Below, in pieces: positions 34,908 through 44,537 of a stretch of 55,453 nt of DNA (within the stretch, counting starts at the first letter, position 1; every line of letters begins with the position of its first letter). The stretch comes from Phyllobacterium phragmitis (lineage in GTDB: Bacteria > Pseudomonadota > Alphaproteobacteria > Rhizobiales > Rhizobiaceae). A program made the translations under genes and the position numbers. The DNA lies in NCBI RefSeq assembly GCF_002980495.1, contig NZ_PVBR01000029.1:1-55453 (forward strand). The letters are read 5' to 3'. The notes beneath the pieces were generated by a model, which worked only from the letters and a program-made list of their open reading frames with translations, was not told the DNA's origin and made no database searches.

Positions 34908-35768
34908 ATGGCGCGCATATGTTCACTTTCCCAGGCGATCGAGGATGCGGTCAGGGATGGCGACAGCGTCGCCATGGAAGGTTTTACACATCTCATCCCC
35001 TATGCCGCCGGCCATGAGGTGATCCGACAGGGCCGCAAGGATCTCTTCCTGATCCGCATGACCCCCGACCTGATCTATGATCAGCTGATCGGCGCCGGAT
35101 GCGCCCGCGGCATGAAGTTCTCATGGGGCGGCAATCCCGGCGTCGGCTCGCTGCACCGCTTCCGCGATGCGGTGGAAAACCAGTGGCCGCGGCCGCTCGA
35201 AATCGAAGAGCATTCCCATGCCGCCATGGCGAATGCCTATGAGGCGGGTGCGGCAAACCTGCCCTTCGCCACGCTGCGCGGCTATATCGGCGCCGATCTG
35301 CCGAAGGTCAATCCGAATATCAGACAGGTCACATGCCCGTTCACCGGCGAGGTTCTGGCCGCCGTTCCGGCCATCCGGCCCGATGTCTCGATCATTCATG
35401 CACAGCGCGCCGACCGTGCCGGAAACGTGCTGATCGAGGGCATTGTCGGTGTCCAGAAGGAGGCAGTCCTGGCCGCCAGGCGCTCCATTGTCACCGTGGA
35501 AGAGATCGTCGACGAGTTGAACCCGCCCTCGCCCAATTCCGTGGTTCTTCCCGGATGGGCCGTCACCTCGGTGGTGCATGTGCCGGGCGGCGCCTTCCCC
35601 TCCTATGCGCATGGCTATTACCCGCGGTCCAACGCCTTCTACATCGCCTGGGACAAGATTTCGCGCGATCGAGACAGCTTTCAGGCATGGATCAGGGAAA
35701 ACGTGATGGCCGCACGGTCGGAGGACTTTGCCCGATACGCCGGAAAATCCACGGCAAATGCAGCTTAG
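34908..35768 (+). CDS. pcaI: 3-oxoadipate CoA-transferase subunit A
   Basis: 286 residues. Family I CoA-transferase alpha subunit, of the CatI-like (glutaconate-transferase-related) type rather than the short SCOT-like PcaI: AMEGFTHLIPYAAGHEVIRQ near residue 24, FSWGGNPGVGSLHRF near 70, and VTCPFTGEVLAAVP near 140. With subunit B it moves CoA from succinyl-CoA to 3-oxoadipate. ATG 34908 follows GGAGG by seven bases; the GTG at 34902 is an alternative two codons upstream. First gene of pcaIJF, opposite pcaR. Confidence 0.93.
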   Translation: MARICSLSQAIEDAVRDGDSVAMEGFTHLIPYAAGHEVIRQGRKDLFLIRMTPDLIYDQLIGAGCARGMKFSWGGNPGVGSLHRFRDAVENQWPRPLEIEEHSHAAMANAYEAGAANLPFATLRGYIGADLPKVNPNIRQVTCPFTGEVLAAVPAIRPDVSIIHAQRADRAGNVLIEGIVGVQKEAVLAARRSIVTVEEIVDELNPPSPNSVVLPGWAVTSVVHVPGGAFPSYAHGYYPRSNAFYIAWDKISRDRDSFQAWIRENVMAARSEDFARYAGKSTANAA

Positions 35769-35779
35769 GGATCGCCGCC

Positions 35780-36583
35780 ATGACCCATGATTTCACCGCG
35801 AACGAAATGATGACCATCGCCGCCGCACGCGCGCTCACCAATGAGGATGTCTGCTTCGTCGGCATCGGCGCTCCCTCTGCTGCCTGCAACGTCGCCCGGC
35901 TGACGCATGCGCCTGATATCACGCTGATCTATGAAAGCGGCACCGTCGGCACCAAGCCTGATGTCCTGCCGCTGTCGATCGGCGACGGCGAACTCTGCGA
36001 TACCGCGCTCTTCACTGTTTCCGTGCCGGAGATGTTCCGCTATTGGCTGCAGGGCGGGCGCATCACCACCGGTTTCCTCGGCGGCGCGCAGATCGACAAA
36101 TTCGCCAATCTCAATACCACCGTCGTCGGCCCTTATAGCCATCCCAAGGTGCGGTTGCCCGGCGGCGGCGGCGCGCCTGAGATCGCCAGCAATTGCGGCC
36201 GGATCTTCATCACCATGGCATTGTCGAAGCGCGGCTTCGTCGAAAAGCTGTCTTTCATCACCTCCATGGGCCATGGCGAAGGGGGCGATGGGGAGGGCGG
36301 CCATGGCGAGGGCGGCGACCATCGCGCCCGCCTCGGTATGAAGACCAGTGGCCCAACCCGCGTCGTCACCGATCTCTGCATCCTGGAACCCGATCCGCAA
36401 ACCAGGGAATTGACCGTCACCTCGATCCATAAGGGCGTGACGCGCGAGCAGATCCAGGAAAATTGCGGCTGGCCGGTGAAGTTCGCGGCGCAGATCGTCG
36501 AAACGCCGATACCGACTGACACCGAACTTTCCGTGCTGCGCGACATCAACGCCCGCACGAGAAAAGCGCATGAGGCCGCATGA
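35780..36583 (+). CDS. pcaJ: 3-oxoadipate CoA-transferase subunit B
   Basis: 267 residues. CatJ-type beta subunit; the catalytic glutamate is visible as E52 in YESGTVGTKP. A glycine/histidine-rich block at 164-180 contains GHGEGGD twice, separated by GEG, where homologues have it once. This is an in-frame 10-residue (30-bp) duplication in an otherwise normal protein. ATG 35780 follows AGGGA; it starts 12 bp after pcaI ends. A much longer open frame beginning at 35333 is a shadow over pcaI. It overlaps pcaF by 4 bp. Confidence 0.93.
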   Translation: MTHDFTANEMMTIAAARALTNEDVCFVGIGAPSAACNVARLTHAPDITLIYESGTVGTKPDVLPLSIGDGELCDTALFTVSVPEMFRYWLQGGRITTGFLGGAQIDKFANLNTTVVGPYSHPKVRLPGGGGAPEIASNCGRIFITMALSKRGFVEKLSFITSMGHGEGGDGEGGHGEGGDHRARLGMKTSGPTRVVTDLCILEPDPQTRELTVTSIHKGVTREQIQENCGWPVKFAAQIVETPIPTDTELSVLRDINARTRKAHEAA

Positions 36584-37788
36584 TGAGCGACGTCTATATC
36601 TGCGATTACATCCGCACCCCGATCGGTCGTTTCGGGGGAGCCCTTTCCGGTGTCCGCGCCGATGATCTCGGCGCCATTCCGCTGAAAAGCCTGATGGAGC
36701 GCAATGGCTCGGTCGACTGGGAAGCGGTGGACGATGTCATCTTCGGCTGCGCCAATCAGGCGGGCGAAGACAACCGCAACGTCGCCCGCATGTCGTCGCT
36801 GCTGGCCGGCATTCCGGCAAACGTTCCGGGAACCACGATCAACCGGCTCTGCGGCTCCGGAATGGACGCCGTGATCACCGCAGCCCGCGCCATCCGCGCC
36901 GGTGAAAGCGAACTGGTGATCGCAGGCGGCGTCGAAAGCATGTCGCGTGCGCCCTTCGTCATGCCGAAGGCGGAAAGCGCCTTTTCGCGTCACGCAGAAA
37001 TCCATGACACGACCATTGGCTGGCGTTTCGTCAATCCACTGATGAAGCAACAATATGGTATCGATTCCATGCCGGAAACCGGCGAAAACGTCGCCGAGGA
37101 TTTCCATATTTCCCGGCAGGACCAGGATGCCTTCGCCCTTCGCTCGCAGCAAAAGGCGGGTCTGGCGATGGAAAGTGGCCGGCTGGCGAAGGAGATCACG
37201 CCGGTCGCCGTCCCGCAGCGCAAGGGCGACGTCATCACCATCGACCGGGACGAGCATCCCCGCCCGCAAACGACATTGGAAACTCTGGCGAAACTGCCGA
37301 CGCCCTTCCGTCGGGGCGGATCGGTGACGGCGGGCAATGCGTCGGGCGTCAATGACGGCGCGGCGGCGCTGATCATCGCATCGCAGGCAGCAGCGGCAAA
37401 ATACGGTCTGACGCCCATAGCCCGTATCCTGGGCGGAGCCGCCGTCGGTGTCTCGCCGCGGATCATGGGCTTCGGCCCGGCTCCAGCGACACGGAAACTC
37501 TGTGGCCGGCTCGGACTGACGCCACAGGATTTCGGCGTCGTCGAACTCAACGAGGCCTTCGCCTCGCAAGGACTGGCGACGCTGCGTGATCTCGGCATCG
37601 CCGACGACGATCCGCGCGTCAATCCGAATGGCGGCGCCATCGCGCTTGGCCATCCCCTCGGCATGTCGGGTGCGCGGATAACCGGCACGGCGGCTCTGGA
37701 GCTGAAACTCGGCAATGCGCGGCTGGCGCTTGCGGCGATGTGCATCGGTGTCGGCCAGGGTATCGCGATCGCCCTTGAGAAGGTGTGA
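36580..37788 (+). CDS. pcaF: 3-oxoadipyl-CoA thiolase
   Basis: 402 residues, full length. Thiolase with the acyl-accepting C91 in NRLCGSG, H358 in GHPLG and C388 in CIGVGQG. It cleaves 3-oxoadipyl-CoA with CoA to succinyl-CoA and acetyl-CoA, the last step of the beta-ketoadipate pathway. Starts ATGATG overlapping the pcaJ stop. The earlier steps (protocatechuate cleavage) are not in this window. A bidirectional terminator follows. Confidence 0.96.
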   Translation: MMSDVYICDYIRTPIGRFGGALSGVRADDLGAIPLKSLMERNGSVDWEAVDDVIFGCANQAGEDNRNVARMSSLLAGIPANVPGTTINRLCGSGMDAVITAARAIRAGESELVIAGGVESMSRAPFVMPKAESAFSRHAEIHDTTIGWRFVNPLMKQQYGIDSMPETGENVAEDFHISRQDQDAFALRSQQKAGLAMESGRLAKEITPVAVPQRKGDVITIDRDEHPRPQTTLETLAKLPTPFRRGGSVTAGNASGVNDGAAALIIASQAAAAKYGLTPIARILGGAAVGVSPRIMGFGPAPATRKLCGRLGLTPQDFGVVELNEAFASQGLATLRDLGIADDDPRVNPNGGAIALGHPLGMSGARITGTAALELKLGNARLALAAMCIGVGQGIAIALEKV

Positions 37789-37811
37789 CCGAAACCGCTT
37801 GATGGCAAAGG

Positions 37812-37837
37812 AAAAGGCGGCAATTTTGCCGCCTTTT
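37812..37837. terminator. Bidirectional intrinsic terminator between pcaF and the adhesin gene
   Basis: AAAAGGCGGCAA-TT-TTGCCGCCTTTT, a perfect 12-bp stem with T-runs on both strands. It serves pcaF (plus) and the convergent autotransporter gene (minus). Confidence 0.92.
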
Positions 37838-37875
37838 CTGTTTGCTTGCGTCTCGTGCTTTGCGCGGGCGCCAGC

Positions 37876-40800
37876 TCACCATTTGACTTTGAAGCCAAGG
37901 TTTCCTGAGACGCTATAGCTATCGGCGAAGTCTTCAACGCCGGTTCTGGCCGCGAGTTTTGCGAACATGCCATACTGGCCGTCGCTCCAGTTATAGGTGC
38001 CGCCGGCGCCGATCTCGGCCCAGACCTTCTCCTCCGTCGTGGTGAAGCGCTCGCCCGAGACGCTCCATTTGTTGCGACCGAGGAACTCGCGATGGATGCT
38101 GGCTATGCCGTAGAGATCGCTCTGGCGGGTGAAGCCGGCATCGTCCTGCCAGGCGCTCTGGAAATTGGCTGATATGCCGAGGCGTCCGGTCAGGCTGTCG
38201 GGCCTGTCATAATCGACCCTTGCGCCATAGGGATCGCTGAAGCCATCGAGGCCGAGCGTGGCGTAGGTGACCTGAAACTGCGGCGTCAGCGTCCAGTTCT
38301 CGTCGATCTCGATACGCTGGCCGCTTTCGGCGCTCAGCACATAACCAAGCGTCTTGTCGCCGTCGAGGACGCTGCGGCGCAGGGTCGACGAGGTCAGGTC
38401 ATTGTCGAACCAGGTGACCTGGCCCTGCGCATCGAGATAATAACCGGCATTGTCATACCAGGTCAGCGCACCGCCGATGCCGGTGCCGCCGACCTCCATC
38501 GTGCCATGGCCGTAATAGGAGGCGATATCGGCCGTGGCGGTGCCGTAATTGACCCAGACGCTGCCGATCAGCCTGCCGCGCTCGCTCTCATAGAACTGAC
38601 CGTCGATGCCGGCCTCGAGCTTCCAGCTGTCGATGTCGTATTCGGCACCGCTGACCGACTGGTCGAGCCGGTAGTGGCCATGCGCCGCGTCGATGCGGCT
38701 CCAGATCATTCCCGCCTCGGTCAATGCGACCGGGCCCGGCTCGGTAAAGCTGGGGCCGTCTCCTTGCGCGATCGGCGCATAGGCGGCGCCGCTCCAATAG
38801 CGGTTGCCGGCACGCTCCTGTAGGGTGGAGACGGTGTTGAGGCGGGCCAGCACCTGACCATAGGCCTCATACAACGGCGTGCCCGGTTGCGGCGCATATT
38901 CGCTGCGCAGGTACCAGTCGCCGTCGCCGGGCGTGGCGATGCCGTTCTTGTGCAACGTATAGGCATAGGCGCCGCCGATGACCGCGCTCTCGCCGTCTTT
39001 GGTGGTGTAGTCGCCGATAAGCGTGAAGCTGCCGTCGGACTGGCCGTCGATATCGATGATCTTGATGCCGGCATTCGTCCTGGCGCCGAGCCCGCCCCGG
39101 TTGATCACCTGCACATGGCTCTCACCCGAGGTGTCGCCTGCGATCACCAGCCGGTCGGTGGGCGAATTGTCGCCGCCGAGTACGGTGTTGAGCCGGATGA
39201 GACCACCTTGACCGGCATAGTCGCCATTGATGGTCAAAGTGCCGATGTCCTTGCCGCCGTTGCCGCCGGGGGCGATGACGCCTGCATTGACGGTGCTGCC
39301 GACCGGGCCGGTGCCGGAGAGTTGGCCGCCGGCAAGCACGTTCATCGTGCCGCCGAGCATCTGATCGATCTGCAGCGTGCCGGCCCGGATATTGGTGGTG
39401 CCGGTGAAGCCGGAATTATCGGCCGACAGGATGGTGGTGCCGCTGCCGATCTGCTCCAGCGTACCGCCGCCTGAGAGAAGATTGTCGGCGGTGAACATAT
39501 CGGAGCGGTTGAAGGCGAGCAGGCCGTCGATGATGATGCCGCCCTTGACGCTGCCCGACGTGCCGCCATTGCCGATCTGCAATGCCGCGCCTTCAGCGAT
39601 ATGGGTGCCGCCTGTGTAGATGTTGTCGCCCGACAGGATCTGCCTGCCGCCGGTGATATCAAGACCGCCATTGCCGTCGACGACGCCCTGGAAATCGTCA
39701 TTCTGCGCGGCGGTGACGGCAAGCCCCTTTTCGCCGAGATGGACGCGGCCGTCCGGCCCGCCCGACAGGCCCTTGATGCTGGTCATGTCGGCATCGATGC
39801 CTGTGATGTCGAAGGTGCCGTCGGCCGTCACCCCGCTCGCCGCGCTGATGTCGCCGTCGCCGACGAGCTTCAGCACATTGCCGTCGTCGATGACGGCGCG
39901 GCTGGTGAAGCCCTGTTTCGAGTCGATGAGGCCGGTGCCGCCGCCCATCTGCACCAGTGAACCGTCGCCGGTCATCTGGTTGATGCGGTATTCGCCGGAG
40001 AGGTTGTAGATCAGCACGCCCTCGTTATCGATCGGATCGGCGACACTGCCCGAGGTGCCGCCATCGCCGATCTGCAATGTGCCGTCATCGCCGATCACCG
40101 TGCCGCCCGCATATTTATTGGTGCCGGTCAGCGTCTGATGGCCGCCATTGACGGAAAGGCCGCCATCACCCGTGATGACGCCGGCAAAGGCATCCTTGCC
40201 ATTGGCGATGATCAGATCCTTGCCGCCGAGGATCACTTCGCCACTCTCGCCGCCGGCCAGGCTCTGTATCGTCGTCTGCGGGCCGTCGATGGCCGATATG
40301 TCGAATGTCGTGTCGGCCTTGACGCGGTTCGACTGCTCTACGCTGCCGCCGCCGGCAAGCTTCAGCACACCGTCCTCGATGTCGGTGTCGCCGGTATAGC
40401 CGGCTGCGCCCGTCACTGTCGTCGTGCCGGAGCCCGCCTGGGTGAGCTTGCCCCCGCCGGAGACCGCACCGAGCGTCACCGCGTCGGCGTGCTTGATGAT
40501 CAGCTCGGTGCCGTCGGCCAGCGCCACGGGGCCGTCGATGCTGCCCGAGGTACCGCCATTGCCGATCTGCAGCACGCCCGCATCGACCGAGGTGCCGCCC
40601 TGATAGTCGTTGTCACCGGCGAGAATCAGCGTGCCGTCGCCCGCCTTGGTCAGCCCGCCATCGCCGGAGATGACGCCGGAAAGCATGTTGTTGTTGTCCA
40701 TCGTGTCGATCGTGCCGTTGCCGTCGCCGAGCGTCATATCGCGGACGCTGTCGAACGACGCGCCATATTGAAGCGTGCCGCCGTCGATGGTCAGCGGCCC

Positions 40801-43800
40801 CGCTGAATCGCCGAGATTGGCATCCGAGGAGACGTTGAGGATGCCCGCGGTGATGTCGGTCCCGCCCTTGTGGGTATTATTGCCCGTCAGTGTCGTCGTG
40901 CCGGTTCCCGCCTGGGTGAATTTGCCGTCACCGGAGATGGCGCCGTCGAGCTCCACCGCGTCGGAGCGGTTGACGATCAGCTCGGTGCCGGTCGCCAGAT
41001 CAACATCGCCGACCACGTCGCCCGACGTGCCGCCATCACCCACCTGCAGCACGCCGCCATTCACCAATGTGCCGCCTTCATACATGTTGTCGCCGGTCAG
41101 GGTCAGCGTACCATTGCCGTCTTTGGTAAGCGCCCCTTCCCCGGAGATGATGCCGGAAAGCATGTTGTCGTTGTCCATCGTATCGATCGTGCCATTGCCC
41201 GCCCCAAGCGTCATGTCGCGCACGCTGTCGAAGGAAGCGCCGTATTGCAGCGTGCCGCCGTCGATCGTCAGTGGTCCATCCGCATCGCCGAGATTGGCGT
41301 CCGAAGTGACATTGAGGATGCCGGCATTGATGTCTGTGCCACCGGCATGGCTGTTATTGCCCGTCAGTGTCGTCGTGCCGGTTCCTGCCTGGACCAATTT
41401 GCCGTCGCCGGTGATCACTCCATCAAGCGTCACCGCATCGGAACGGTTGACCGCAAGCGTGCCACCGCTGGCAACCGCCACATCACCGTCGATCTTTCCT
41501 GTCGTGCCGCCATCGCCGATCTGCAGCACACCAGCCTCGACCGATGTCCCGCCTTCATAGGTATTGTCGCCGGTCAGTGTCGTCGTGCCGGTTCCTGCCT
41601 GGACCAATTTGCCGCCGCCGGAGACCACACCATCAAGCGTCACCGCATCGGAATGGTTGACCGCAAGCGTGCCACCGCTGGCAACCGCCACATCGCCGGT
41701 GATCTTTCCTGTCGTGCCGCCATCGCCGACCTGCAGCACCCCGGCATCGACCGATGTCCCGCCCGTATAATCATTATCGCCGGTCAGGACCGTCGTGCCG
41801 GTTCCCGCCTGGGTGAACTTGCCATCGCCGGAAATGTCGCTGTCGAGTGTCACTTCATCGGAGCGGTTGACGATCAGCTCGGTGCCGCCGGCCAGCGCCA
41901 TGGCGCCGGTCACGTCGCCCGACGTGCCGCCATCGCCGATCTGCAACACCCCGCCATTCACCGATGTGCCGCCGGCATAGGTATTATCCCCAGTCAGGAT
42001 CAAATTACCGCCGCCATCCTTGGTCAAGGCGCCTGCCCCGGAGATGATGCCGGAAAGCGTGTTGGTGTTGTCCATGGTGTCGATCGTGCCGTTGCCGGCG
42101 CCGAGCGCCATGTCGCGGGCGCTGTCGAAGGAAGCCCCGAACTGCAGCGTGCCACCATCGATGCTCACGTCACCCGCCGCATCGCCCAGATTGGCATCGG
42201 AGGTGACGTTAAGGATACCGCCGGTGATATCTGTGCCGCCGGCATAGCTGTTCTCCCCCGTCAGCGTCGTCGTACCCGGCCCCGCCTGGGTGAATTTGCC
42301 GTCGCCGGAGATCACATCATCGAGCGTCACCGCATCGGAGCGGTTGACCACCAGCTCGGTGCCGGCTGCCAGCGCCACATTGCCGTCAACGCTGCCTGAT
42401 GTGCCGCCATCGCCCAGTTGCAGCACACCTGCATCGACCGTCGTCCCGCCGTCATAGGTGTTGTCGCCGGTCAGCGTCAGCATGCCGCTGCCGATCTTCG
42501 TCAGCGCGGCACCGGAGATGACGCCGGAAAGCGTGCTGTCATTGTCCATCGTGTCGATCGTGCCGTTGCCGGTTCCGAGCGTCATGTCGCGATCGCTGTC
42601 AACGGCAGCGCCAAACTGCAGCGTACCGCCATCGATCGTCACGTCGCCGCTGGAATGACCGAGATTTGTGTCATCTACGACATTGACCGTGCCGCCGCTG
42701 ATCGTCGTCCCGCCGGCATAGGTGTTTGTGCCCCGCAATTCGAGGGTTCCCGGGCCGCTCTGGGTGACGCCACTATCCACGCCGTCGCCTGCCGGATCGT
42801 CATCGGTCTCATCATCGGCGCCGTTATAGGCATCGCTGTCGATATTGTCGCTGATGGTGATCGTCTCGCCCGCCGCAGCCTCGACGTTCAACCCCGTCGT
42901 CCCATTGAGGAAAAACCCGCTGCCGAGATTTAAACCGACAGCCGCTGCGCCACCGCCGCCCGCACCACCTTCAACCCCTCCACCGGAAACGCTGCCATTA
43001 CCGCCGATGACGATAGAGCCGCCATCTTCGACGAAGATCGCGCCGCCGAAGCCGGCGCCACCGCCGCCGGCATGGCTGTTGCCGGTCGTTCCGCCGCCAT
43101 AACCCGGTTCGGCTGCTGTTGTCTCTCCAACATTGGAATCGAAACCGCCGCCGGCGCCGCCACCGAAACCGCCATTGCCTCCCGGAGTGTAGAGGCCTTG
43201 CGTATTGTCAAAATTGCTTCCGCCACCACCACCTCCGCCAAAGCCGCCATTGCCTCCGCGAGGCGTTGATTGTGGAGGCGCTGCCGCGGGGCCCCCTCCG
43301 CCACCGCCACCGCCATAGCCGGCTGAATCACCCACTCCGCCCGTGCCGTTGCCACCTGAATAATCACTGCCGGGATTCGCGCCGCCAGCAGTCTGCTCCG
43401 AAGCATTGGTTCCGGCCCCCCATCCTCCGCCCCCACCGCCGCCGGTTAACGAAATGCTGTCTGCGCCATTACCGCCATTCAGTCCGCCGCCGCCAGAACC
43501 AGAAACATCTCCCGTGGAGGCACCACCAATTCCGCCCTTCGCCTGATTGGCAGACAAGCTGACATTTTCGGTCGTAAGCGCGACGCCCTTGCCGACGAAG
43601 ATAGCGCCGCCTGCACCCATGCCGCCGCCGCCGCCGTAGCCGACTGTACCGCCGTCCCCGCCTTTGGCAAGCCCATTGGCAAGAGTAACGTTCTTGATCG
43701 TCAGTTGAATGGGATCGACGATCGTATCAGGCGCATCCGGCCGCGCGAAGAAGATTTCGCGTTCATTGTTGCCGTCGATCGTCAGGCCCGGCACATCGGT

Positions 43801-44148
43801 GCCGTCGATGGTAACGCCGGCGGAGATGCGCGGCGTCTGCACATTTGTGCCTGACATGGTCAGGGTGGGACTTGCCCCGGTAAAGACGGCGGGATCGAAC
43901 GCGATGGTCTGGTTGCCGCCCGTATTTGCCTGGGTGATGGCCCAGCTCAGGCTGCCTTGGACGGTCGGATCGCCCGCATCGGTTGCCTGCGACACACAGA
44001 TCGCCGCGCTGTCAGCGCAGGCGGCATAAGCGAGACCCGGCAAGGCCATCATGGCCAAAGCAAGCGTCGAAATCGAAACACCGCCGCGGATCGCTGCCTT
44101 CCGCTTCAAAATGAGGCGCGATGTCTTGGGATCACGAAGGTCTATCAT
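37876..44148 (-). CDS. Very large type Va autotransporter adhesin with PATR repeats
   Basis: 2090 residues. An extended signal peptide (1-42: basic MIDLRDPKTSRLILKRK head, then STLALAMMALPGLAYA). Residues about 50-160 are a polymorphic-outer-membrane-like start (NTGGNQTIAFDPAVF). About 160-400 is extremely glycine-rich. About 470-1600 carries at least fourteen autotransporter-associated beta-strand repeats of the form [L]TGxNxYxGGT. About 1640-1790 is a pertactin/autochaperone-like region, and 1815-2090 the 12-strand beta-barrel (WSRIDAAHGHYRLDQS... to GNLGFKVKW). The last residue is W rather than the usual F. The ATG at 44148 has AGAGGA eight bases ahead. It is predicted to be exported through the Sec system, insert its barrel in the outer membrane and display a beta-helical stalk. 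Related Brucella/Ochrobactrum adhesins are known; the ligand is not evident. Confidence 0.93.
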   Translation of the reverse strand: MIDLRDPKTSRLILKRKAAIRGGVSISTLALAMMALPGLAYAACADSAAICVSQATDAGDPTVQGSLSWAITQANTGGNQTIAFDPAVFTGASPTLTMSGTNVQTPRISAGVTIDGTDVPGLTIDGNNEREIFFARPDAPDTIVDPIQLTIKNVTLANGLAKGGDGGTVGYGGGGGMGAGGAIFVGKGVALTTENVSLSANQAKGGIGGASTGDVSGSGGGGLNGGNGADSISLTGGGGGGGWGAGTNASEQTAGGANPGSDYSGGNGTGGVGDSAGYGGGGGGGGPAAAPPQSTPRGGNGGFGGGGGGGSNFDNTQGLYTPGGNGGFGGGAGGGFDSNVGETTAAEPGYGGGTTGNSHAGGGGAGFGGAIFVEDGGSIVIGGNGSVSGGGVEGGAGGGGAAAVGLNLGSGFFLNGTTGLNVEAAAGETITISDNIDSDAYNGADDETDDDPAGDGVDSGVTQSGPGTLELRGTNTYAGGTTISGGTVNVVDDTNLGHSSGDVTIDGGTLQFGAAVDSDRDMTLGTGNGTIDTMDNDSTLSGVISGAALTKIGSGMLTLTGDNTYDGGTTVDAGVLQLGDGGTSGSVDGNVALAAGTELVVNRSDAVTLDDVISGDGKFTQAGPGTTTLTGENSYAGGTDITGGILNVTSDANLGDAAGDVSIDGGTLQFGASFDSARDMALGAGNGTIDTMDNTNTLSGIISGAGALTKDGGGNLILTGDNTYAGGTSVNGGVLQIGDGGTSGDVTGAMALAGGTELIVNRSDEVTLDSDISGDGKFTQAGTGTTVLTGDNDYTGGTSVDAGVLQVGDGGTTGKITGDVAVASGGTLAVNHSDAVTLDGVVSGGGKLVQAGTGTTTLTGDNTYEGGTSVEAGVLQIGDGGTTGKIDGDVAVASGGTLAVNRSDAVTLDGVITGDGKLVQAGTGTTTLTGNNSHAGGTDINAGILNVTSDANLGDADGPLTIDGGTLQYGASFDSVRDMTLGAGNGTIDTMDNDNMLSGIISGEGALTKDGNGTLTLTGDNMYEGGTLVNGGVLQVGDGGTSGDVVGDVDLATGTELIVNRSDAVELDGAISGDGKFTQAGTGTTTLTGNNTHKGGTDITAGILNVSSDANLGDSAGPLTIDGGTLQYGASFDSVRDMTLGDGNGTIDTMDNNNMLSGVISGDGGLTKAGDGTLILAGDNDYQGGTSVDAGVLQIGNGGTSGSIDGPVALADGTELIIKHADAVTLGAVSGGGKLTQAGSGTTTVTGAAGYTGDTDIEDGVLKLAGGGSVEQSNRVKADTTFDISAIDGPQTTIQSLAGGESGEVILGGKDLIIANGKDAFAGVITGDGGLSVNGGHQTLTGTNKYAGGTVIGDDGTLQIGDGGTSGSVADPIDNEGVLIYNLSGEYRINQMTGDGSLVQMGGGTGLIDSKQGFTSRAVIDDGNVLKLVGDGDISAASGVTADGTFDITGIDADMTSIKGLSGGPDGRVHLGEKGLAVTAAQNDDFQGVVDGNGGLDITGGRQILSGDNIYTGGTHIAEGAALQIGNGGTSGSVKGGIIIDGLLAFNRSDMFTADNLLSGGGTLEQIGSGTTILSADNSGFTGTTNIRAGTLQIDQMLGGTMNVLAGGQLSGTGPVGSTVNAGVIAPGGNGGKDIGTLTINGDYAGQGGLIRLNTVLGGDNSPTDRLVIAGDTSGESHVQVINRGGLGARTNAGIKIIDIDGQSDGSFTLIGDYTTKDGESAVIGGAYAYTLHKNGIATPGDGDWYLRSEYAPQPGTPLYEAYGQVLARLNTVSTLQERAGNRYWSGAAYAPIAQGDGPSFTEPGPVALTEAGMIWSRIDAAHGHYRLDQSVSGAEYDIDSWKLEAGIDGQFYESERGRLIGSVWVNYGTATADIASYYGHGTMEVGGTGIGGALTWYDNAGYYLDAQGQVTWFDNDLTSSTLRRSVLDGDKTLGYVLSAESGQRIEIDENWTLTPQFQVTYATLGLDGFSDPYGARVDYDRPDSLTGRLGISANFQSAWQDDAGFTRQSDLYGIASIHREFLGRNKWSVSGERFTTTEEKVWAEIGAGGTYNWSDGQYGMFAKLAARTGVEDFADSYSVSGNLGFKVKW
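40380..42740. repeat. Higher-order tandem repeats inside the adhesin gene
   Basis: Two unit types alternate in the encoded stalk. Type A contains GVLQIGDGGTSG, then VNRSDAVTLD and GDGKFTQAGTGTT. Type B contains GILNVTSDANLGD, then IDGGTLQFGASFDS and GNGTIDTMDN. In protein order the units read B-A-B-A-A-A-B-A-B-A. Units of one type are near-identical over tens of residues, and the DNA is correspondingly repetitive. This makes the stretch prone to recombination and to assembly collapse. Confidence 0.85.
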
Positions 44149-44537
44149 CTGAAACTTCCTCTTAAAAATATCTTTTTCAAAATTACTGTTGGATAACCAT
44201 AAGAATAGTATAGCTAATAAGTCGTTAAAATGCTTTATAAGCAGCAGTTACGCATTCAATAATCATGAAATATCATAGCGTCTTTCAATATAAAATTTTA
44301 TTTATATGAAATTTTGGAATTCTTTGCTTTGTCTAAAAAGCAAAAGTGCATTTACATTGATAGTTGCACATAAGCAACGCTCGCCGATACACAGCGCAGC
44401 TACGTCAAAGCGAAAAACGTGAAAACGAATCAGCCGCGGCCTCATAGAACCTGAGGGATGGGCGCGGGCAGACGGCAGAGCCCGCACCCCGGAGCTGACA
44501 ATCAGCGGGGACGGCGCTATCTCTGCACCAAGGGCTG
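44149..44537. other. AT-rich intergenic region, promoter of the adhesin gene
   Basis: 389 bp with no credible gene. The half near the adhesin (44149-44330) is strongly AT-rich, unlike the rest of the window, and includes TATACT (44212-44207, minus strand) 59 bp before the adhesin start as a possible -10. A GCGGGC/GCCCGC hairpin at 44462-44483 lies beyond the end of the guanylyltransferase gene but lacks a T-run. The AT-rich block could be a silencer or H-NS-like/MucR target; that is speculation. Confidence 0.4.

Noticed and set aside
35333-35779. Very long pcaJ frame starting at 35333
   Set aside because: It overlaps pcaI in another register; the first 149 codons are a shadow and the ATG at 35780 gives the family start.
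40138-42933. Long plus-strand open frames opposite the adhesin gene
   Set aside because: They are antisense shadows caused by the regular codon pattern of the GC-rich repeats; no starts or family motifs.
37876-44148. CRISPR array
   Set aside because: The repeats in this region are coding, in frame and not separated by unrelated spacers; they are adhesin repeats.
44462-44483. Intrinsic terminator after the guanylyltransferase fusion
   Set aside because: The GCGGGC/GCCCGC hairpin has no T-run on the relevant strand, so it is only noted in the intergenic entry.
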